A stretch of 53,933 bases of DNA, taken from assembly GCA_019508115.1 (NCBI GenBank), contig JAEKMC010000076.1, forward strand, positions 1 through 53,933, given 5' to 3'. The DNA is from Sphingomonas sp. Its GTDB lineage: Bacteria > Pseudomonadota > Alphaproteobacteria > Sphingomonadales > Sphingomonadaceae. Position 1 is the stretch's first letter, and each line of letters starts with the position of its first letter. This document shows positions 39,723 through 49,101 of the stretch, in pieces. The notes under the pieces are model-generated. The model did not search any database. It was not told the origin of the DNA and saw nothing but the letters and a program-made list of their open reading frames with translations. Position numbers and translations under genes: made by a program.

Positions 39723-40872
39723 GGAAATTGGGATACTCGAAGGTCAGCGCCACGCCATAGGCCGTCTGCGACCCAAAGCGGCGCGCAATTTCGGCAAGAG
39801 CGCGGTCCAGCGTAAGCGCCGGTTTATCGGCAGGAACCGCGACGGTTCGCTCCACCGGGCGCGCGCCTATCATGTCGGGGAGCACGACTAAGCCATGACG
39901 CGTCTCCACCGGGGCGTCCGTGGGTGCGACCGCAAACACGCGCGCGCGTCCGGTCCGCGAATAGGCATCGGCCGCGAACGCCAGTGCGACCTCGTCCGTG
40001 CCCGTGTGCACCGCAATGCCGAGCGTCTGCGGCCGATGAAACCAGCGGTTGAAATACTCCGTGGCGGCGAAGGCGGAGAGGTTGCGGCCGAACCGCGGGT
40101 GGAAGGGTCGGCTGTCGTGGATCGGGCTCCAGTCGGTCGCGCCGATCTCAGCGGCGACCGCTGCGGCCCGCTCATGGCCGGCAATCGCCTCGACCAGGGC
40201 AAGCGAAGTGGGAACGGCGGCGCTGATGCCCGCGCTCGAAACCACTTTGCCGTCGGCAACGTAGCGGCGATCCTCCACCCATCGCACTTGCGGATAGGTC
40301 TTCCGGCGATAGCCGTCGGTCGCCCAGTGGGCAGTCGCGCGATGGCCATCCATCACCCCGCTAGCGGCCAGGACCAGCGCACCGTCGCAGATGCTGACGA
40401 GCGTTCCGCCCTTGGCCGCTTGCTGCCGGATCCAGCCGAGCAGGACAGGATCGTTCCGTCGGACCACGGCCGGCACCACCACATAATCAGCTCCATCGGG
40501 GAAACGCGCGTCAAATTCAGCGATGGATGCCTGCGGCCGGACGCGAAGCGTCGGGCGCATGGCAATCGGCCCGGCTTCGGTGGCGACCGCCACCACGTCT
40601 CCCAGATCGGCCTGACGCAGGATGCCGTAGGGAATGACATAGTCCGTCAGTTCGGTGCCGCTATTGACCCCGATCACCGCGATGACCGGCCGCGCGCGCC
40701 CGAACCGGGCGCGATAGGGTTCGATCCGCTCCGCTGACGAGGAAACCGCCACGACCTCGCCCACGCGGGATGAAGCTTTCGGAGGGGCGGCGGCGACGGC
40801 GCCGCATCCGGCCACAAAGCCAGCCAAGGCGAGAAGGGAGAGATGAGCGGGAACGGCAACTGATCGGGTCAT
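39715..40872 (-). CDS. Lipoprotein-type exported protein with DJ-1/PfpI domain
   Basis: Lipobox-like LALAGFVAGCG; LVSICDGALVLAASGVMDGHRATAHWATDGY; no HTH; 8-nt overlap with next gene. Confidence 0.75.
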   Translation of the reverse strand: MTRSVAVPAHLSLLALAGFVAGCGAVAAAPPKASSRVGEVVAVSSSAERIEPYRARFGRARPVIAVIGVNSGTELTDYVIPYGILRQADLGDVVAVATEAGPIAMRPTLRVRPQASIAEFDARFPDGADYVVVPAVVRRNDPVLLGWIRQQAAKGGTLVSICDGALVLAASGVMDGHRATAHWATDGYRRKTYPQVRWVEDRRYVADGKVVSSAGISAAVPTSLALVEAIAGHERAAAVAAEIGATDWSPIHDSRPFHPRFGRNLSAFAATEYFNRWFHRPQTLGIAVHTGTDEVALAFAADAYSRTGRARVFAVAPTDAPVETRHGLVVLPDMIGARPVERTVAVPADKPALTLDRALAEIARRFGSQTAYGVALTFEYPNFHG

Positions 40873-41087
40873 GGCAATATCCAGTCCTGAGAGGCGCGCC
40901 TTCTCGACCGGATCACGGTTGGCTCAAATGCCGACCTTCTATCATTTCCTGCCAGATCCCGAATCCGTATCCGCTCAGGTCAGAGTTTCGGAACGCAGCC
41001 ACCTCGGTTCGCATTTACAGACTATACCCAGATGGCCGGCGGACGTTTCAGTGCAAATCCGGCGAATTTACGCCGCCCTCGCCACGG

Positions 41088-41260
41088 TAGACATCCGATA
41101 AAGCCGGCCTCGTCGAGCGGCTACGCGCATCCCTCAAGCTGACTCGCAAGGGCAAAGAGTTTGCTGCGCACGCGAGCAACGTCATGAGGCGCGTGAGGAC
41201 AATTATTTCGGCGCGCTCAGCGTGCATGAGCGGGAATGGCTGACTGGCTTTTTTTTCCTC
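41088..41260 (+). pseudogene. Possible remnant of a MarR-like winged-helix regulator
   Basis: Short frame TSDKAGLVERLRASLKLTRKGKEFAAHASNVMRRVR without upstream coding frame. Confidence 0.25.
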
Positions 41261-41407
41261 GGTGTGGCGGAATGCTGGAGATGCGGCGGACGAAGGCAGC
41301 GACTGACTTTCCGGCGCCGGAGAGGGCCCATCGAGGCCGACGGAGACAGCGTAGAACCTCCACCGCTCGCCCAATGGGTCGCTTGCAGAAGCGGCGCAAG
41401 AGAGTAT

Positions 41408-41421
41408 TGATACCGGTGTCA
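41408..41421. promoter_or_regulatory. Candidate LacI-type operator TGATACCGGTGTCA
   Basis: Near-palindrome 26 nt upstream of the GTG at 41447; core shared with 52012-52021 and 52153-52162. Confidence 0.55.
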
Positions 41422-41446
41422 TAGACTCAATTGCGAGTGCGGGAAT

Positions 41447-44400
41447 GTGAGGCGTAACAGGCGGTCTGTGGTGCTTGCGGCGTTCGCATACGCCTTCCTC
41501 ACCCCGACGCCGACTATCGCGGCCCCGCGCGACAACGGTTTGCTGTTCCGCGTGTCGGCCGATCGGAGCCTGGAGGCGGACCAAGCAGGCGGTGACACCC
41601 AGCCCAACTTCCTGAACAAGGTCGAGCTGGTCCCCGACGGCAAGAGCGGACGCGCGCTCCGATGGCAGGATGACGGTGTGGTGGCGTGGAATGCGCCCGG
41701 CAATATCTACGGCCGGCGCGGCACATTGTCCTTCTTCTGGCGGTCGCGCACGCCAGTTGGCGTCGCGCCATTCGTGATCTTCCGCGTCGGCTTCGCCGAT
41801 CACACGAGCTGGGACATGGCGTTCCTGCGGATCGACTGGAACGGCCACGGCTTCGACGCCTTCGTCACCGATACGAACCTCGCCCGGGTGCGCGTATCCT
41901 TCGCGCTGGCCACGCCCCCTGGCCCCGATGCGTGGCACCATCTCGCCTTCGCATGGGATGAGACGGTTGGCGTGCGCCTTTACGTCGACGGCAAGGAGGT
42001 GGCGCGCAAGGATCAGGTCGCGGATCTCGACACCGGGCTCGATCAGTTCGGATTGGCCGGCCGCGTCATCTCGCCGCATCAGGTGCAAAGCCGCTATAAT
42101 TTCATGCGCGGCAGCGATCTCGACGAGATCCGCATCTACGACCACATGCTGGCCGCACCCGACGTGGCTGCTCTCTCCAGCCTCGCAGAGCCCACCGCCC
42201 CACCCGCCGCTGCCAACACGGCCGAGCGCGCGGCGTGGCTGCATCGCTACGGCTGGGACCGCATGTCGCCGCCGTCGCTCGACGCGCCCGAAACCCGTGT
42301 CCGCAAGGTCGAATTCGCCGACGCGCGCGATCTCAAGGAGGAGATGCGCAAGGGCATTGACGGGATCGACGAGACGACCTGGCCTGGCGTCTACAACCGC
42401 TCGCGCCTGCCGGGCCGCGACGATTATTTCGAGCTGCCCGACTGGAACACCTATGTCGAAGGCGGGAAGAATTACGATCTCACCATACCGCCCGCCGAAC
42501 GGTTCAATCGGATTGAACTGCGGGGCGCCGCCTTCGGCACGTTGAGCTATTCGGCGGATGGCAGGGACTACGCACCGCTCGCCAAGCGCCCGCAAGGGGT
42601 AGTCCGCACGCTCGACCAGTTCGGCGCAAAGACGGGCGGCGCGATCCGCTTCGCCAACATCGCGCAGGAGACGCCAATCCAGGAAATCTGGGCCTACGAC
42701 GTGACTCCCGGCGCCGAGCCAGCGGGTACGTTCAAGCTCAACTACACCGTCCATGCCGATGCCGCCCCGGCGCGACCGCAATTGGCCGATCTGGTGCGTT
42801 TCATCGACGGCCGCTACCCGCCTGCGGAGCGGACCACTGTCCTCGCCATCCCCTCAAACGGCGGCAAAGCGGCGGCCGGAGCGGGCGATGCCGCGAGCAC
42901 CAAAAAGCGCGTCGAACATTCGAGGGAAGCGCCGATCGTCCATATCCTGATCCCGTCGGGCTATGGCGACGCGCTCCCCGCCGAACCGCCCGCGCGGGCC
43001 TGGAATTATGGTTGGGAAAATGTCCACGACGGGCTCGACGGGGTCGCGATCGACATCCCGGCGATGGACGTAACACCCGGCAAGGATGGGCTGATCCCGC
43101 TCGACATCCGGGTGAAGGACCCGATCTGGCCGCAGCGCGACATGATCGACGTCCAGGTCTCGGTGCGTCCGCATGAAGCGCGCACGCTCTGGCTCGATCT
43201 GCGCGATCGCATTCTGACGGCGGACCCGTTTTATCTCAGCATCGCGTCGGCCGCGCCCGATTTCGGCGCCAAAGCGCTCGACGGAATGAAGATCCGCCTG
43301 ATCTTCAAGGATCGCGAAGCAGCCAAGGCCGAGCATATCGCCGACCGCTTCAACCAGGTGAAGGACAATTGGGGCTTCCTGGTCGAGGAGCATACCGCGT
43401 CCAAGCGCGAGGCGCTGTATCGGCGGCTTTACGCGGACATCAGCGATCTGCTGCGCGTCGATCCTGACAATCTTCTGGGCCGGCTCTATTGGCAGGACAT
43501 CAGCTATAACGCCCAGTCCGCACCGGATATTCCCGCGCCGCAGGCGACGCCGGGCGTGCCGCTCTGGGCCTTTCGCCAGCTCGAGGACCTCAAGCTGGTC
43601 AGGCAGTTCGTCGATTGGTGGATCGACAATCGCCAGGTCCCCTACGGCGATTTCGGTGGCGGCATTTCGGACGATGTCGACCTTACCGAGCAATGGCCGG
43701 GCCTCGCGCTGATGGGGGTCGAGCCCGACAAGATCAACGCCTCGCTCAAGGCTTTGTCGGACGCGGTCTACAAGAACGGCATGCGCGTGAACGGCCTTGG
43801 TTATATCACGACCGATGAGCTCCATGCTTATGAGGAAGGCCTCAACAGCGATGCCGAGCGGCTCTACCTGAATTGGGGCGAACCCAAATCGGTCGAGCGG
43901 CTGATGGCGACGGTGAAGGCGCTCACCAGCATCGTCACCGTCAACCCCGCCGGCCACATGCATTTCTCGTCAAACTGGTATGGCGGTCGGGTCGTCTATC
44001 GTGAAGGGTCGTGGGAATGGCAGAAGCCCTATAGCTTCACCGTCATGCATGCCCCGATCCTGATGGGCATTTACAACGGGAATCCAACCGCGCGCGGGCT
44101 GGTCACGGGCGTGATCGACGGGTGGATGGCGCACGGCAAGCAGACCGCCGACGGGCGCTGGGTCTATCCCAACGAGATCAACTGGCGCAGCGATGCGGAG
44201 CGTGTCGGGGACGGTGGAGGCGTTACCACCCCGCTGCAATCGGCATGGGCGGCCTATCGCTTCACCGGCGACACCAAATATCTGCGCCCGCTGGCGGGCC
44301 GTGTTGCGTCGAGCGGCGCAGGCGTGACGGCGGAGATCAACGAGAATGGTGCGTCGCTCGCCGCAGCCGATCCGGACCTCGGCAGGATGATCGCCGCCAA

Positions 44401-45241
44401 GCCTGCCAAAGGCGATTTCGGCCAATATGCCGCGTGGAACACGACCGGCGACACCAGGCCGATCGAGGCGCTGCACGGCGAGGCAATCCAGGACAAGCTT
44501 CGCCACATGTACATGTATACCGAGGGCCATTGGTGGTCCGATCGGGTCGAGCAGCCGAGCGACATCCTACAACGCGAGCGGCTTGGCGGAATCGCGCTCA
44601 AGCGAAACCAGACCTATCCGGGAAACACCGTCTCATGGCGGTTCGACAAGGATGAAGCGGCGGAGCAGGTTGCCATCCTGCTGCCCGGCGCAACGCGCGA
44701 TCACTTCAAGGTCATCGGCTTCAACATCAGCGACCAGTCCCAGCAGGCGATCATGACCGCCTGGAATGTCGCCGCCGGGCATTGGCATGTGACGCGAACG
44801 GCGGAGGGTGCACCACCGCAGAGCGACGACATTGCGTTGGAGCGCAGCGCCTCAACCGGGGTCAGTTTCGCCCCCCGCACGACGACAACCTACGAGTTCA
44901 CGCTGACCCGGCCCGGAACCCCGCCGGAAGAGCGTCCTGATCTGGGCATAGGACCGGATGATGTGCACGTGCGCGGGCGGACGGTGCGCGTCACGGTGCA
45001 TAGTCTCGGGGCGATGGACACGGGCAGAGGCGTAGTAACGCTTGAGGATGCCAGCGGCACGATATTGGCGAAGGCGCCGGTCGCACCGCTTGCAGCCCCG
45101 CGCGATTTGCTGCCGCGGACGGCAAACGTGGTGCTCCGCGCCAAAGCGGTGCTGCCGGCACACGCCCGCGTGCACGTGCGGCTCGACGATGATCAGGCCG
45201 AGGTCACACAGCTCAACAATATCGTGCCGCTAATGCGCTAG
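41447..45241 (+). CDS. Large secreted multidomain protein: N-terminal LamG/concanavalin-like, central possible alpha/alpha-toroid, C-terminal CARDB-like domain; putative carbohydrate-active enzyme
   Basis: Signal peptide; GRRGTLSFFWRSR...WHHLAFAWDETVGVRLYVDGKEVAR...LDEIRIYDHMLAAPDV; ends in Ig-like VHVRGRTVRVTVHSLG...VRLDDDQAEVTQLNNIV. Confidence 0.7.
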   Translation: MRRNRRSVVLAAFAYAFLTPTPTIAAPRDNGLLFRVSADRSLEADQAGGDTQPNFLNKVELVPDGKSGRALRWQDDGVVAWNAPGNIYGRRGTLSFFWRSRTPVGVAPFVIFRVGFADHTSWDMAFLRIDWNGHGFDAFVTDTNLARVRVSFALATPPGPDAWHHLAFAWDETVGVRLYVDGKEVARKDQVADLDTGLDQFGLAGRVISPHQVQSRYNFMRGSDLDEIRIYDHMLAAPDVAALSSLAEPTAPPAAANTAERAAWLHRYGWDRMSPPSLDAPETRVRKVEFADARDLKEEMRKGIDGIDETTWPGVYNRSRLPGRDDYFELPDWNTYVEGGKNYDLTIPPAERFNRIELRGAAFGTLSYSADGRDYAPLAKRPQGVVRTLDQFGAKTGGAIRFANIAQETPIQEIWAYDVTPGAEPAGTFKLNYTVHADAAPARPQLADLVRFIDGRYPPAERTTVLAIPSNGGKAAAGAGDAASTKKRVEHSREAPIVHILIPSGYGDALPAEPPARAWNYGWENVHDGLDGVAIDIPAMDVTPGKDGLIPLDIRVKDPIWPQRDMIDVQVSVRPHEARTLWLDLRDRILTADPFYLSIASAAPDFGAKALDGMKIRLIFKDREAAKAEHIADRFNQVKDNWGFLVEEHTASKREALYRRLYADISDLLRVDPDNLLGRLYWQDISYNAQSAPDIPAPQATPGVPLWAFRQLEDLKLVRQFVDWWIDNRQVPYGDFGGGISDDVDLTEQWPGLALMGVEPDKINASLKALSDAVYKNGMRVNGLGYITTDELHAYEEGLNSDAERLYLNWGEPKSVERLMATVKALTSIVTVNPAGHMHFSSNWYGGRVVYREGSWEWQKPYSFTVMHAPILMGIYNGNPTARGLVTGVIDGWMAHGKQTADGRWVYPNEINWRSDAERVGDGGGVTTPLQSAWAAYRFTGDTKYLRPLAGRVASSGAGVTAEINENGASLAAADPDLGRMIAAKPAKGDFGQYAAWNTTGDTRPIEALHGEAIQDKLRHMYMYTEGHWWSDRVEQPSDILQRERLGGIALKRNQTYPGNTVSWRFDKDEAAEQVAILLPGATRDHFKVIGFNISDQSQQAIMTAWNVAAGHWHVTRTAEGAPPQSDDIALERSASTGVSFAPRTTTTYEFTLTRPGTPPEERPDLGIGPDDVHVRGRTVRVTVHSLGAMDTGRGVVTLEDASGTILAKAPVAPLAAPRDLLPRTANVVLRAKAVLPAHARVHVRLDDDQAEVTQLNNIVPLMR

Positions 45242-46426
45242 CAGCGGCGCGAGCAGCACCAAAGGCGCGGCGCCGTAGGCAAGCAGCCGATCATGGACGC
45301 GCCGCGCGTCGCCGCTCCTGCGGCGCGCGACCAGTTGCTCGAACCCGAGCCAGTTGAGGGCGTGCGCCGCATAAGCACCCGGTTCGGTGCGGGCACGGGC
45401 AATATCTTTCTCGAACGGGGCGAAGATGACCGGATCGCCTTGCAGGTCGCGCAAAAAGGCCAGCGCTGCCGCGTCGGTCCAGCCGAAGACATTGATGCCG
45501 ACATCCATCATCGCCCGGCCCAGCCGAAACAGCAGCCATTGCAGGTAGCCGATCTCGGCGCGCCGATCCTGCGCATAAGCTCCGGCCTCCGCCGCGAGCT
45601 GCTCGGCATAAATAGCCCAGCCTTCGACAAACCCGGCGGCGGAGCGCAGACGCAGCGGGTGCGGCGCGGCGCGATCCTGGAGCGGTAATTGAAGCAAATG
45701 CCCCGGTAATGTCTCGTGATGCACGACACTCGGCAGCGTCCAGCTCGGGCGGCGGCCAATGTCGTGCAGGTCAACGAAATAGGCGCCAGGCGTGCTGCCA
45801 TCATAGCCTGGAATCACGCGATATCCGGCCTTCCCGGCCGCCTCATCCGCCGGGCTCATCCGCCGCACGGTGACGCGATCGACGGCGCGCGGGATCATGC
45901 CGAATTGCTGGGGCAAGCGGGCGCGCGCGGCGTCGAGCCAACGGTTCATGTCCGCCACGGCCCGGTCGCGTCCTGCATCGTCGTCGGAATAGAAATAGCG
46001 CGGATCACGTGCGAGGCGGCGCAGCCGCTCCGCAACGCTGCCGTCGACAAGACCTTCGTCGCGCAGCAGCCGCGCCGCCCGCGCAGTGATCAGCCGCGCG
46101 CGATCGAGCGCGAACGCATAAGCTTCAGCGGGCGTCGCCTCGGTTCCGCTCTGCAACCGTAGCTGAAGTGCGTAGCGCGCCTGGAGATCGGCCGCGCCGG
46201 CGATAGCGACTTCCAGCTCCGCGCCTCGCAGCGCCGCGGCGACGTCGAGCGCGATCGACGTATCCAGTTCACGCCGATCGATCCGCCGTAACCGCGCCAG
46301 CCTTTCGGCGGGGGGCAGCTTTGCCGCTTCGTCCAGCTCCGCGCTGACGGCCGCGTCCTGCGGCTGGGCAGCGGCGATCAGTGCGAGCGTACCGCCCACC
46401 AGAACAAAGCGTCGATCGATCAGCAT
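45230..46426 (-). CDS. DUF885-family predicted zinc-dependent hydrolase/peptidase
   Basis: VVHHETLPGHLLQLPLQ and FVEGWAIYAEQLAAEAG motifs; N-terminal signal-like segment. Confidence 0.8.
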   Translation of the reverse strand: MLIDRRFVLVGGTLALIAAAQPQDAAVSAELDEAAKLPPAERLARLRRIDRRELDTSIALDVAAALRGAELEVAIAGAADLQARYALQLRLQSGTEATPAEAYAFALDRARLITARAARLLRDEGLVDGSVAERLRRLARDPRYFYSDDDAGRDRAVADMNRWLDAARARLPQQFGMIPRAVDRVTVRRMSPADEAAGKAGYRVIPGYDGSTPGAYFVDLHDIGRRPSWTLPSVVHHETLPGHLLQLPLQDRAAPHPLRLRSAAGFVEGWAIYAEQLAAEAGAYAQDRRAEIGYLQWLLFRLGRAMMDVGINVFGWTDAAALAFLRDLQGDPVIFAPFEKDIARARTEPGAYAAHALNWLGFEQLVARRRSGDARRVHDRLLAYGAAPLVLLAPLLAH

Positions 46427-46442
46427 ATCCCTGCCCGCCCCT

Positions 46443-48044
46443 TTACAGAGCGCGATAGCGGAAGGCCCGAAAATGCGCTTCTCCCTCTCCGGCAGCATAC
46501 AGGCCGGGCCGGAGCATCAGGAACCCGCCCCTCACATTGTGGTGATAGCCGGACACCTCCATCCCACGATCGAAGCGTTGCCAGGTTCGCCCGTCGTCGC
46601 CGCTGGTATGGATCGCGACGATGTGGCGCTTGTTGGCAATCCGCATCTTGAGGCGGCGGCCATGCGGGTTGGCCGGCCGGCCGCGCTCCATCCCATATTG
46701 ATGCGTGACGAAGTGCTGCCGGTCGAAGCCGAGCCCGCAATAAAGCTTCTCGTCATAGAACAGGACGAGGCCGGCAGTGCAGCCGGGCGTGAGCTCGATA
46801 TCGCATTCGATTTCGTAAGCCGGATCCCCTGCAATCAGCAGCAAGGGCGCGCTGTCGTGCGGCGCAGTCCCGCTGGCGCCGAGCACCAGCGCGCCATCGG
46901 CGATCCGGGCACGCGCCTGCTCATCCGCGCGCGGCTTGAAGAAATTCCATTTTCGTCCGAGCGCAAGCGTGTGGAAATCGTCGGACAAGGCCTGGCCGTG
47001 CGGCAGTGCCGCACCGCCCTTCGGCTTGGCGATGGGGCGTGACAGGTCACCGCCCTTCATCCGGAACCAGCCATCGGGCGTCCATTCCACCGGGTCGAGC
47101 AAGGCCTGGCGGCCAAGCGTCCAGAAGCCATTCTCATAACCGTGATAGACCGCCCACCAGCTGCCATCCGGCCCCTCGACCAAGGAGGCATGGCCGCGCG
47201 ACCACCATTGCTCGTCCTCGCTGCGGGTACGCACCAACGGGTTCGCCGGGCATTGCTCCCACGGGCCGTGGATGGAGCGTGAGCGCGCCGCGATCACCAT
47301 ATGGCCGGTGGGCGGGCCCGCCGTCCCGCCAACCGCGGTGATCAGATAGAAATAGCCGCCGTGACGCGCGATCTTCGGCCCCTCGGGCGAGAAGCTCTCG
47401 ACATCCCATTCGGGCGGATAATGCCAGGGATCGTAGACATGCTCGGCCTTTCCGATCGTGGATAGGCCGTCATCGGCGAGACGGATGCGGTCGCCGCCCG
47501 AGAGGAACAGCCAGCGCGATCCATCCTCCCCCACCGCGTGGCATGGGTCGATATGGTTGGGCATCTTGAGGTCGATCGGATCGCTCCAAGGCCCGTCGAT
47601 ATGATCCGCCCAGATCACCCAGATCGAATTGGGATCCGACTTGGTCGGGATGTAGAGGAAGTAGCGGTCGCCATGCCTGGCAAGCGATACCGCCCACACC
47701 GATCCGATATTTTTCGTCAGGGCTGCCGTGCGCGGCTGCCAGTTCACCAGATCGCGCGAATGCCAGATCGTCAGGCCTGGATAGGAATCGAAGCTGGAGA
47801 AGGTCATGTAATAATCCGCGCCGTCCTTGAGGATGGCGGGATCCGGATGATCGCCGGCGATGAGCGGATTGAGGAAGCGGCCATCGCCGAGGTCCGCCAC
47901 ACGCTGATTGTCGAAGCCCCGACCCCAATCGCGGACACTCTTCACACCTTGGCGGGCAGGAGCGGCATCCGCTTCGGCGGACGCCAGCACCGCCGCGCCG
48001 CCGGCAAAGGCGAAGCCGAACGCATCGCGGCGGGAGATCGTCAT
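46443..48044 (-). CDS. Glycoside hydrolase family 43 protein with C-terminal concanavalin-like domain, Tat-type signal
   Basis: NPLIAGDHPDPAILKDGADYYMTFSSF, WAVSLARHGDRYFLYIPTKS, EGPKIARHGGYFYLITA; SRRDAFGFAFAGGAA. Confidence 0.88.
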   Translation of the reverse strand: MTISRRDAFGFAFAGGAAVLASAEADAAPARQGVKSVRDWGRGFDNQRVADLGDGRFLNPLIAGDHPDPAILKDGADYYMTFSSFDSYPGLTIWHSRDLVNWQPRTAALTKNIGSVWAVSLARHGDRYFLYIPTKSDPNSIWVIWADHIDGPWSDPIDLKMPNHIDPCHAVGEDGSRWLFLSGGDRIRLADDGLSTIGKAEHVYDPWHYPPEWDVESFSPEGPKIARHGGYFYLITAVGGTAGPPTGHMVIAARSRSIHGPWEQCPANPLVRTRSEDEQWWSRGHASLVEGPDGSWWAVYHGYENGFWTLGRQALLDPVEWTPDGWFRMKGGDLSRPIAKPKGGAALPHGQALSDDFHTLALGRKWNFFKPRADEQARARIADGALVLGASGTAPHDSAPLLLIAGDPAYEIECDIELTPGCTAGLVLFYDEKLYCGLGFDRQHFVTHQYGMERGRPANPHGRRLKMRIANKRHIVAIHTSGDDGRTWQRFDRGMEVSGYHHNVRGGFLMLRPGLYAAGEGEAHFRAFRYRAL

Positions 48045-48045
48045 A

Positions 48046-49056
48046 TCAGCCTACTCCGTGGGTCCGCGCCCAGTTCACGAACAGTTCGGGCCAGATTTCA
48101 GCCGGCTTGTTCATCGCACGCCTGAGCCCGAAGCCATGGCCGCCACTCTGGAAGAGATGGGTTTCGACCGGCACCTTCGCGGCCTTGAGCGCCGCGCGGA
48201 AGGCAAGGCTGTTTTCCACCGGAACGACATCGTCGTCTTCGGCATGGACAAGAAAGCAGGGTGGCGTGCCTGCCGTGACGTTGAACTGAAGCGAGTGGGC
48301 GCACTCCAGCGCAGGCGAGGCATGGTCGCCGATCAGCAGACTGCGCGAGCCGGGGTGCGCGAGAGGCAAGCTCATCGACTGGACCGCGTAAATCGGCGCG
48401 GCAATGTCCGGCCGGGCACTCAGCCGATCATGCGCGTCGACAGGGTCATAGGTGTGACGGTCGAACCGCGTAGCGAGATCGCCGCAAACATGACCGCCGG
48501 CGGAGAAGCCCATTGCGGCGATGCGCTCGGGCACGATGCCGTAGCGATCGGCGTGCGCCCGGATCAGCCGCATCGCGCGCTGCGCATCGGCGAGCGCGAC
48601 ATCCGGCCCGGCCGCCCAGCCCTCGCCCGGCAGGCGGTAGAAAAGCACGAACACCGTCCAACCGCGCGCCGACAACCATCGGCCGATTTCGTAGCCTTCC
48701 TTGTCGATCACGACCCAGCGATAACCGCCGCCGGGCGCGACCAGCACCGCCGATCCGTTCGGTACTTTGGGCCGGAAGACGACCAGCCGCGGCTTGGTGA
48801 TGCCATGGACGGCGCGATCGGTGACCTGCGGATCCTTGCTGCGCTCGTCGACCGTCTCCACCAAGGCCCCGCCTGGCATACCGGGCGCTCCGCGCGGCCA
48901 TAGGTCGATCGTCTCGTTCGGTTCGGGCAGTCCGGCGGCGACTGCGGGGTCCGAGCGCGAGGGCGGCGGGGTCTGCGCCTTCAGCGCGGCGGCGGCGAGC
49001 GGCGCGGCGATTGCGGCCAGCAATGTCTGTCGTCGATCGAGCACGTGGCCTCTCAA
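48046..49056 (-). CDS. Alpha/beta hydrolase, carbohydrate acetylesterase-like
   Basis: LVAPGGGYRWVVIDKEGYEIGRWL, IAAMGFSAGGHVCGDLA (GxSxG). Confidence 0.85.
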   Translation of the reverse strand: MRGHVLDRRQTLLAAIAAPLAAAALKAQTPPPSRSDPAVAAGLPEPNETIDLWPRGAPGMPGGALVETVDERSKDPQVTDRAVHGITKPRLVVFRPKVPNGSAVLVAPGGGYRWVVIDKEGYEIGRWLSARGWTVFVLFYRLPGEGWAAGPDVALADAQRAMRLIRAHADRYGIVPERIAAMGFSAGGHVCGDLATRFDRHTYDPVDAHDRLSARPDIAAPIYAVQSMSLPLAHPGSRSLLIGDHASPALECAHSLQFNVTAGTPPCFLVHAEDDDVVPVENSLAFRAALKAAKVPVETHLFQSGGHGFGLRRAMNKPAEIWPELFVNWARTHGVG

Positions 49057-49101
49057 AAAAATGGCGCCCCGCCCGCAGGACGAGGCGCCAGGGCACGGAG
49101 G

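Noticed and set aside
41048-42781. 577-aa minus-strand ORF
   Set aside because: Antisense to the LamG gene, which has a signal peptide and LamG motifs on the plus strand.
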